Source: Cervus elaphus
Lineage: Eukaryota; Chordata; Mammalia; Artiodactyla; Cervidae
Direction of reading: 5' to 3'
Length of the DNA stretch: 64,000 bases
Assembly (NCBI RefSeq): GCF_910594005.1
Contig: NC_057819.1
Span: forward strand, 122,361,669-122,425,668
Shown here: piece after piece, positions 58,501 through 64,000 of the stretch
Numbering within the stretch: the stretch's first letter is position 1
How the letters are laid out: each line of letters starts with the position of its first letter
Position numbers and translations under genes: made by a program
The notes under the pieces: generated by a model
Told to the model about the DNA's origin: nothing
Database searches by the model: none
Seen by the model: only the letters and a program-made list of their open reading frames with translations

Positions 58501-61500
58501 TTGTGCCATGCAGCTTGTGAGATCTTGGGTCCCAGACCAGGGATAGAATATGGCCCCTCAACAGTGAAAGCACGGCGTGCTAACCAGTGAACCTCCAGGG
58601 AATTCCGTCATTCTTGCTGTTGGTAATTTTGTGTCTTCTGTTTTTCCCCCGTCAGTCTCATTAGAGGTTTATCAACAGGCTGCTCAGAGGACCAGCTTTG
58701 GTCTCAGTCATTTTCTCTGTCGTTTCTCAGTTTTCTGCTTCTTCAGTTTCTGCTGTGATCTTTTATTTCACTTCTGACTGCTTAGGGTTTAACTCTTTTC
58801 TTAAGGTAGAAGCTGAGATCATTGATGTGTTTTCTGTAGTATAGGCATTTAGTGGCTATCAAGTTTCCCCCTACCATAGCAATATCTCAAATCCTGATGA
58901 GTTTTCTTTTTCCTGTAGCTCAAAATGCTAATATTACCCTTTTGATGTCTTTCTTGATCCATAAATTATTTTGAACTGTATTACTTAGCTTCCAGATATT
59001 TGAGGATTTTTTTCTACAGGACTGTTATTTATTTCTAATGAGTTCCCCTGTTTTCTGAGAATATATGTTGTATAACTTGAATCCTTTTAACTTTATTGAA
59101 GCCTGCTTTCTGACAAGAATGTGATGTGTCTTGATAAATGCCCTGTGATACCTGGAAAAAAAAACCTTGTCCTGCTGCTGTGAGGGGTGACTGACATCTC
59201 TGGTCAGGTTGTGGGTGTCTCTCTCCTTGCAGTGTTGCTTCGTGTGTTTTGAAGCTCTGTTGTTAGCTGTTCGAGCACTTACAATATATGTTTTCTTGAT
59301 CAGCTGATGCCTTTATCACTGTGAGATGCCTGATAATATCCCTGGAAATACTCTTCTGCACAAGTCTACCGTGTCTGATGCTGACACAGCCCTTCTGCTT
59401 TCTCATCGATGTGGTGTGGTGCACTGTCCTCCTTGTGGCCTAGTTATATCTGAAGAGTGTTTGGTGTGGATCCTTTCTTTTCTGTCTAGTCTGAGAAAGT
59501 GTGCCTTAACTGTGGGGTTTACATTCAGTGTGATGAATGACAGGATTGGCTTCGCTGTTATTTTTGTGTCATCTGGTCTTCAGTTTCCCTCCTTTTTAAC
59601 CTTATTTTGATTTTTTTTTTAACATTTCTAAATGATTTTTCTTGTGATGATGTCCTTTGTTGAATTCTTTCACTATCTTTGTGTTGTTACTTTAGTGGTT
59701 CAGTTAAGGTCTATCATCTCTTTAGCAGGATGCAGAGGAACCTGACCTCATGGACTCCTGCCTGCCTGTGTGATAGTGTCATATGCTTATATTTGCATGT
59801 TGTAAATGCTGCGATGCATTGTTATTTTTGTTTAAGCAGTCATGTCTTAATTAGTTTTTTGTTTTTTGCTGCTCTGGGTCTGTGTTGCTTTGCGTGGGCT
59901 TTCTCTAGTCGAGGTGAGCGGGAGCTACTCTTCATTGCCATGCGTGGGCTTCTCATTGTGGTGCTTCTCTTGTCGTGGAGCATAGGCTCTAGGCACACAG
60001 GCATCAGTAGCAGCAGAATTTTTGGCTCAGTGGTTACGGCGGGTGAGTTCCAGGGCACTTGAGCTTCAGGAGTTGTGGCGTGCAGTCTCGGTAGTTGCGA
60101 CCCTGGGCCCTAGAGCGTGGGCTCAGTGGTTGTGGCGCACAGGGCTTAGTTGCTCCACGGCAGGTGGAATCTTCCTGGAGCAGGGATAGAACCTGTGTCC
60201 CCTGCATTGGCAGGTGGATTCTTAACCACTCTGCCACCAAGGAAGTCCCATAAACAGTCATACTTTTTAAATTTAAATAATTTTTTATGTACTTATGTTG
60301 TTATTTTCAGTGCTTTTCATTCCTTTTGTAGCCCCACACTTCCATGTGGCATTGTTTGCCTCCTGCCTGAAGGACATCCTATAGCATGTCACAGTGCTGG
60401 TGATTGATTCATCACCCATTTTATATCTGAAAATACCTTCATTTTGTCTCTGATGAGGTGTTTTTCGGCAGATTGCCAGTTCGTTTCTCAGTTCTTGGAA
60501 GATGCTCACCCGCTGAGCTGCATTCTCTGGCTGCTTTCAAGGTGCTCTGCTTATCACTAGTGAGCAACTGACTGTCAGGCACGTTAGTGTTGTGTTGTTT
60601 ATGGCTCTTGTGCTTGGGGCCCCGCTGAGCTTCTGTGTTCATGGTAGGCCACAAGCTTTTGTCACATTATGCCTTATAACCTGTGGACCTTTTTAAGTTT
60701 GTTCTCATGTCACGTGTAAAATGTATTTTTAAAATATTGTAAAAATGAAAAGTTGCCCTGTTGATATCAAAATCAAAGTATTTAGCATCTTATAGTGCCA
60801 AAAAGGAATGCAGTACTCAAAATAAACAGCCTGCAGTGATGGGGTGTTAAAGGGCCCCAGGAGCTGCTCACTGAGAAACAGGCAAGGCTGGGATGCTTGG
60901 AGCAACAGAATAAGTGATACAGTGTTGGAGTACAGACCAAAGTATAACACAGACACTAGTGGGCTTATCCTGATGGGAAAAAATAGTGAATAAGTAAATG
61001 AGGAGAAGAGACACATCTGTGTGGAAGCATTCTGAGTCATCTATATAATATATATATATATATATATGCTCTGCCCTCTGGGAAGGGGGCCCAAAACCCC
61101 CTCTTAAGTGTGGGCCATGTGTAGTGACATCCCCGCAGGGAGAACGGGATGGGTAGGGGGGGAATAGAAACTCCCCAGTGGAGACACATGACAGATAGCC
61201 CTCAGCCAGGTGACCAGGGGCACAGCCACGGTGAGGAGTCATGCTGAGAGCATGGCCCTGCGGGACGTGATGAGAAGGGTACTTTCCCTCTGTGGCCTTC
61301 CTCCCCAGACCCACAAGCCCAGACTAATAACGAGAAAAATATCCGACAGGCCAGCAGAGGGACAGTCTGTCATCCCTGCCCAGCCCTGCTCCAAACCATC
61401 TGGGTCGTTCAGACCAGGAAAGTCTGAGAGACCCTCCCAGCCAAGAGCAGCTGAAGGAGACATGCCGACTACTCGTCCTGTGAGGTCGGGACAGGTCCTG

Positions 61501-63575
61501 GAGCAGCCCGAGGGCGTGAGGTTAAAACCTGAGGAAGCCTGAGTAGTATACACTTTAGTTCATGACAGTGTATCAGCATTGGGTCATTAACTGTGACACC
61601 TTACCACACTGGTGCGGGATGTCAGTCGTAGGGAGACTGGAACCCGGTTGTGGGAGCCAGCGGGGATCTTCCTCCTGAGCCCCTCACTCCACCCCCACTG
61701 TGAAGCTGGCCTTCTAGCCTCTCCCCACGTCACTCCTCACTGCTCCTGCCCAGCCGCCCCCCATCAGCATCACAAGCACGGGCGTCCTCAGTGCAGCTGC
61801 GTGGAGGCGGACTGACGCAGACTCTCTTGCAGTGGGCATCCCCACCATCCGGTGGTGCGGGGCTGAGGGGGACTACAACGTCATGGTGATGGAACTGTTG
61901 GGACCCAGCCTGGAAGACCTCTTCAACTTTTGCTCTAGGAAGTTCAGTCTCAAAACTGTCCTACTCCTTGCTGACCAAATGGTAAGACTTCATTTTTCTC
62001 CACTGAAGGGCAGCCCACGTGCTCAGCACATGCTTGGTTTGATTCATCATCTGATGAGGCCTTCAGGGTTGTTTGCTTCCTTTTTGTGCCATGCGTGCAT
62101 ACGGAGGAAACAGAAGCTTGTTAACTGTGCAAGAGATAGTGACCCATGGAGGGCAGGGTGTGTTTGCAAGCGGGCCAGGGTTCCCCTTGGTTCCCCCTGC
62201 CAGGCTGCGGCCTGGGGTTCAACCTGTCACCCCTGCTTCTCCACCTGCAGATTAGTCGTATTGAATACATACACTCGAAGAACTTCATCCACCGAGATGT
62301 GAAGCCGGACAACTTCCTCATGGGGCTGGGTAAGAAGGGCAACCTGGTCTACATCATTGACTTCGGGCTGGCTAAGAAGTACCGGGACGCCCGCACCCAC
62401 CAGCACATCCCCTACCGCGAGAACAAGAACCTCACCGGGACGGCGCGGTATGCCTCCATCAACACACACCTTGGCATCGGTGAGCCCTCCCACCCTGGCT
62501 GTCCTGCAGCCTCTTGGGGGCCCTGAGGGTTGGTTGTGGCACATTGGATGTGGAGGCTGGCATCAAACCTTCGTAGCAAAGGCTGGCATCTGGGCCTGGA
62601 GACCTTATCTTTTGGGGCATGGGGGACAGCATGTGCTGGGGCTTCCTAATGGGTGGTAGTGCATCTCTTAACAGCACAGCAGAGTTGCTTCTGCGGAAGC
62701 AAAGACTCCAAGTGTCCTTCTCTGGGGCTCTGAGTTTATCCCCAGGCAGCATCTGTGGGGTGTTGCTGTGCATGCTTAGGCATGCCACCCTGACCTGCTC
62801 TCCTCTCTATCCAGAACAATCTCGAAGGGATGACCTGGAGTCTCTGGGCTACGTGCTCATGTACTTCAACCTGGGCTCACTGCCCTGGCAGGGCCTGAAG
62901 GCTGCTACCAAGAGGCAGAAGTATGAGAGGATCAGTGAGAAGAAGATGTCCACTCCCATCGAGGTGTTGTGTAAAGGCTACCCTTGTGAGTGTCCGGTGG
63001 ACAGCGAGCCAGCTGTAGTTCTGTGGGAGGGCAGAGGCCTGTGAGGTCTGGAGGAAGGACCAGGGAAGCCCCCTAAGCATCCTGCACAGTTAGGGAGCTG
63101 AGGGCTGGGCTGGTGACCTGCTCTTCGAGTGGCCACATCCTCTGCCCCTAGTGCTCCTCTGCCTTCATGAGCCATAACTCAGGGAGTTTTCCTTTTGTTT
63201 TTGTGAGAGTTCTCCTGGGATAAATGTCTCAGATGAAACTTATGTTATGCTCTGTGGTGCTCAGTTTTCTCATCCTCTTTCCTCGAAGGATTCCTGATGT
63301 TTCAGGCTCCAGCTTTCACAGCCTCTCTCTGGGGCCATGGGTGGTCAAGGGTTCTGTGGACAGACACCATTCTGGCTCTCAGTCAGGAATACTGCTGGTT
63401 ACCTCTGAGTCTTCTGGTGTTTACAGCTGAATTCGCCACGTACCTAAATTTCTGCCGTTCCTTGCGTTTTGACGATAAGCCTGACTACTCATACCTGAGA
63501 CAGCTCTTCAGGAACTTGTTCCATCGCCAGGGTTTCTCCTATGACTACGTGTTCGATTGGAACATGCTCAAATTT
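40429..63575 (+). CDS. CSNK1D: Casein kinase 1 delta, residues 1-295 (spliced, 3' end beyond window)
   Basis: Serine/threonine kinase of the CK1 family. In mammals it phosphorylates PER proteins in the circadian clock and acts in Wnt, Hippo and DNA-damage pathways, in nucleus, cytosol and at the centrosome. Joining 40429-40504, 46914-47024, 61833-61981, 62251-62479, 62815-62985 and 63427-63575 gives 885 bases, 295 codons, with no stop and GT/AG at every internal junction. Visible motifs: glycine loop GSGSFGDIY (about 16-24), catalytic Lys38 in VAIK, Thr44 (the residue changed in human familial advanced sleep phase), HRDVKPDN with Asp128, DFG with Asp149, the CK1-type SIN in place of APE near 181-183, and basic TKRQKYER at 220-227. 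[15 protein letters not shown] and SEFATY match delta; epsilon has different residues there. The stretch ends at MLKF, where the kinase domain stops; the autoinhibitory tail exons are outside. No disabling change is seen. Confidence 0.97.
42488..42862 (-). mobile_element. BovB 3' fragment in CSNK1D intron 1, antisense
   Basis: ggttcagtcgctaagtcgtg to cagtctttcttatggtcca, with ggtggccaaagtattggagc inside. About 375 bases. Confidence 0.9.
44658..44858 (+). repeat. CSNK1D: Decayed ~32-bp minisatellite in CSNK1D intron 1
   Basis: About six units. The clearest begin at about 44707, 44739 and 44771 with tggtgtaatcttagg, tggtgtaatcatggagg and tggtgtaatcttagg. Each is followed by a gtctgact/gctgactg type segment. 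Outer units are more diverged. Confidence 0.75.
46914..47024 (+). CDS. CSNK1D: CSNK1D coding exon 2
   Basis: 111 bases between a pyrimidine-rich acceptor (tttctttgccaag) and donor GGAG|GTATGA. It completes Gly26 and encodes [20 protein letters not shown] through [15 protein letters not shown]. It carries catalytic Lys38 and Thr44. Entry and exit are both phase 1. It is isolated between the two long introns. IYKMM is delta-like; epsilon has FYKMM. Confidence 0.96.
48388..48483 (+). mobile_element. CHR-2-type SINE fragment, intron 2
   Basis: gggaattccctggcagccca, gattaggactctgctttctc, caggttcaatccctggtcag, aactaagatcctgcctcaac. Confidence 0.85.
49265..49442 (+). mobile_element. L1 3'-end fragment, intron 2
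   Basis: gtaaccagacttactatggt, gtacacttgaaactaatatg and acttcaataaaag, the usual old L1 terminus with its polyadenylation signal. Confidence 0.75.
54800..55410 (+). mobile_element. L1 ORF2 3' fragment, sense, intron 2
   Basis: ctctcagcacttctattcaa, attgtctttgtgtgcagata, aatctatttcatttctttac, aatacttaggaataaaccta, and gctcttggattggaag-type sequence at 55221-55235. Frames are broken. Confidence 0.85.
55337..55480 (+). repeat. 75-bp tandem duplication
   Basis: aatcctaaaatttatgtgac starts at 55337 and aatcctaagatttatgtgac at 55412. Both continue through acatggaagaggggaga and cagtgctct. Differences are few, so the duplication is fairly recent relative to the L1 it lies in. Confidence 0.9.
55604..56834 (-). 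mobile_element. Mariner DNA transposon, inactive, antisense
   Basis: 1231 bases between imperfect inverted ends (left tcagattggtacaaaagtaa; right, read in reverse, tcaggttggtgtaaaattgt), with a TA on each side (55602-55603, 56835-56836). The reverse strand opens at 56664 with [18 protein letters not shown], a mariner transposase start of the Hsmar1-like group. It stops after NLQHHHI. Later frames recover further transposase pieces with shifts. No functional transposase remains. Confidence 0.9.
56925..57085 (+). mobile_element. CHR-2-type SINE with internal A-rich insertion
   Basis: gggaattccctggtggtcca, ggttaagactctgcactttc, then a repeat of the same phrase, ggttcagaacctggtgaggg, aactaagagcccacatgccc. 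The phrase aagactctgcactttca occurs at 56948-56964 and again at 56994-57010, with 29 A-rich bases between. Confidence 0.88.
57565..58204 (-). mobile_element. L1 3' region, antisense, intron 2
   Basis: tcaaactgcatgtgttttga, ttattgctgagaattattac, gaatggaatggctgaaccag, ttcccaccaacagcatacaa are antisense L1. Confidence 0.8.
58205..58428 (-). mobile_element. Bov-tA SINE, antisense, intron 2
   Basis: gtgtatgctcagtcatttct to gagccacctgggaagcct, with ggattgaacccacgtttcct as inverted B box. Confidence 0.9.
58480..58606 (-). mobile_element. CHR-type SINE fragment, antisense, intron 2
   Basis: ggttgtgccatgcagcttgt, ccagaccagggatagaatat, gtgaacctccagggaattcc. Confidence 0.82.
58607..59845 (-). mobile_element. 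L1 ORF2 region, antisense, intron 2
   Basis: tcattagaggtttatcaaca, tgatccataaattattttga, aatgtgatgtgtcttgataa and similar T-rich antisense ORF2 phrases. Continues past a CHR insertion to about 60700. Confidence 0.8.
59850..60249 (-). mobile_element. CHR-1-type SINE, antisense, intron 2
   Basis: gctgctctgggtctgtgttg, gtgggctttctctagtcgag, agcagggatagaacctgtgt, actctgccaccaaggaagtc. Unusually long and complete at about 400 bases. Confidence 0.85.
60250..60700 (-). mobile_element. L1 ORF2 region continued, antisense
   Basis: ccttcattttgtctctgatg, cttggaagatgctcacccgc and gctttcaaggtgctctgctt continue the L1 from 59845. Confidence 0.6.
60860..61550 (+). repeat. Old L1-type 3'-end repeat, inverted partner of 20395-21110
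   Basis: Shares, in opposite orientation, gtcgggacaggtcctgga, agccagcagagggacagtct-like and gtgtgggcc phrases with the 20.4-kb copy. A (TA)n run lies at about 61041-61067. It ends just before exon 3 of CSNK1D. Confidence 0.6.
61833..61981 (+). CDS. CSNK1D: CSNK1D coding exon 3
   Basis: 149 bases, acceptor ctctcttgcag and donor AAATG|GTAAGA. Encodes [20 protein letters not shown] through [11 protein letters not shown] and VLLLADQM, including the gatekeeper Met82 and the hinge. It enters in phase 1 and leaves in phase 0. IPTIRW is the delta sequence. A reading that starts at 61832 and runs past the donor is intron readthrough. Confidence 0.96.
62251..62479 (+). CDS. CSNK1D: CSNK1D coding exon 4
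   Basis: 229 bases, acceptor ctccacctgcag and donor GGCATCG|GTGAGC. Encodes [20 protein letters not shown] through the catalytic loop (Asp128), IIDFGLAKK (Asp149), the activation segment with the phosphate-binding residues around Arg178, and SINTHLGI. This is the catalytic core of the kinase. GC content at third positions is higher than in exon 2, as is usual for the packed 3' exons here. Confidence 0.97.
62815..62985 (+). CDS. CSNK1D: CSNK1D coding exon 5
   Basis: 171 bases, acceptor tctctatccag and donor CCCTT|GTGAGT. Encodes [20 protein letters not shown] through [20 protein letters not shown] and EVLCKGYP. It includes the TKRQKYER basic segment that binds anions and has been proposed as a nuclear localisation signal in CK1 delta/epsilon. 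Phase 1 on both sides. Confidence 0.96.
63427..63575 (+). CDS. CSNK1D: CSNK1D coding exon 6 (last in window)
   Basis: 149 bases, acceptor gtgtttacag and donor AAATTT|GTAAGT. Encodes [20 protein letters not shown] through [20 protein letters not shown] and LKF, ending at residue 295 in phase 0. SEFATY and GFSYDY are delta; epsilon has SEFSTY and GYSYDY. The remaining tail exons are not in the 425 bases that follow. Confidence 0.96.
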
Positions 63576-64000
63576 GTAAGTATGCCCCCAGTTCACTGAC
63601 CACTCAGCGTGGAAGGGGCTTGCCTGTCAGCAGAAGGCCACCAGCTGCCACCATCCCTTTCTGGGAGCTATACGGGGTGGGGCTTCAGGAGGCATGGCTG
63701 CCACATGGGGAGCACAGGGGGTTCTGAGAAGCAAAATGCCAGAGGGCAAGCCAAGGAGGCGCCTCAGGGCCACGATGGAGTCTACAGTGCAGGTCTGCCC
63801 AGACCAGGGCTCTCATTTGAACTCTGTGGTCCTCAGGATGTTGTGACTGCGCTGGTCTGTGAATTCCTTCTCAAAGGGATGTGACTCCCGCCAGGTGGGG
63901 TGAAGACTTTCCCCTCCTCCCCTCACCTGGCTGTGCCTCCCAGGGGTTGGGTGGCCTGGGAGGTGCTGTGTGTTAGGTCTCCATTTGGCCTTGTGAGGAG

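Larger units (their letters stand above)
47025..61832 (+). other. CSNK1D: CSNK1D intron 2
   Basis: 14808 bases, GTATGA to TTGCAG. The left part (47.0-54.8 kb) is mainly unique sequence with one CHR SINE, an L1 tail, a MIR-like piece, a C-run near 52169-52183 and a short CTG run at 52846-52862. The right part (54.8-61.6 kb) is almost solid transposon: sense L1, mariner, CHR copies, antisense L1, Bov-tA and an inverted L1-type repeat. No extra coding exon is recognised. Confidence 0.85.

Noticed and set aside
40429..63575. CSNK1E instead of CSNK1D
   Set aside because: Diagnostic residues ([32 protein letters not shown]) are those of delta.
63297..63599. Single 100-codon ORF covering exon 6
   Set aside because: Its first 43 codons and its last are intron read through the acceptor and donor; the exon is 63427-63575.

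Overview
The window is nuclear DNA from a ruminant, almost certainly a bovid. The evidence is a dense load of ruminant or cetartiodactyl retroelements (Bov-tA/Bov-A SINEs, CHR-type tRNA-Glu SINEs, BovB RTE LINEs) over older mammalian repeats (L1, MaLR LTRs, MIR, Tigger and mariner DNA transposons), together with a spliced vertebrate gene. The sequence alone does not separate cattle from sheep, goat or buffalo.

The only protein-coding gene I can support is the 5' part of CSNK1D (casein kinase 1 delta) on the + strand. Its CpG-island promoter lies at about 39.6-40.2 kb and its start codon at 40429. Six coding exons lie inside the window (40429-40504, 46914-47024, 61833-61981, 62251-62479, 62815-62985, 63427-63575). 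They splice in frame to residues 1-295, which is the complete kinase domain. The regulatory C-terminal tail lies beyond the right edge. Thr in GTDIAAGEE and IPTIRW, and Ala in SEFATY, identify delta rather than epsilon.

Layout: 1-7.8 kb is non-coding DNA with MaLR and Bov-tA copies and a locally triplicated motif. 7.82-9.27 kb is a large CA-rich minisatellite that makes spurious ORFs in every frame. 9.3-16.7 kb holds SINEs, a solo ERV LTR, L1 pieces and a degraded BovB. 16.83-17.54 kb is a CpG-rich segment with three CCAAT boxes and a TATA-like box but no recognisable gene. 17.5-24.6 kb is repeat-dense. 24.6-28.5 kb is GC-rich and mostly unique, with no recognisable coding potential. 31.8-34.4 kb is a five-level nest of transposons. 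34.8-36.8 kb is an LTR split by a young BovB with a 361-codon open stretch. 36.8-39.6 kb is mostly unique. 39.6-64 kb is CSNK1D, with intron 1 of 6.4 kb and intron 2 of 14.8 kb. Intron 2 contains a nearly full-length dead mariner bounded by TA.

I found no novel multi-gene system. The observations most worth following are the orphan promoter-like island at 17 kb, two upstream ORFs in the CSNK1D leader, the nested transposon stack, the 1.4-kb minisatellite and an intronic 32-bp repeat. Repeat family names come from recognition by eye, not from a database search.
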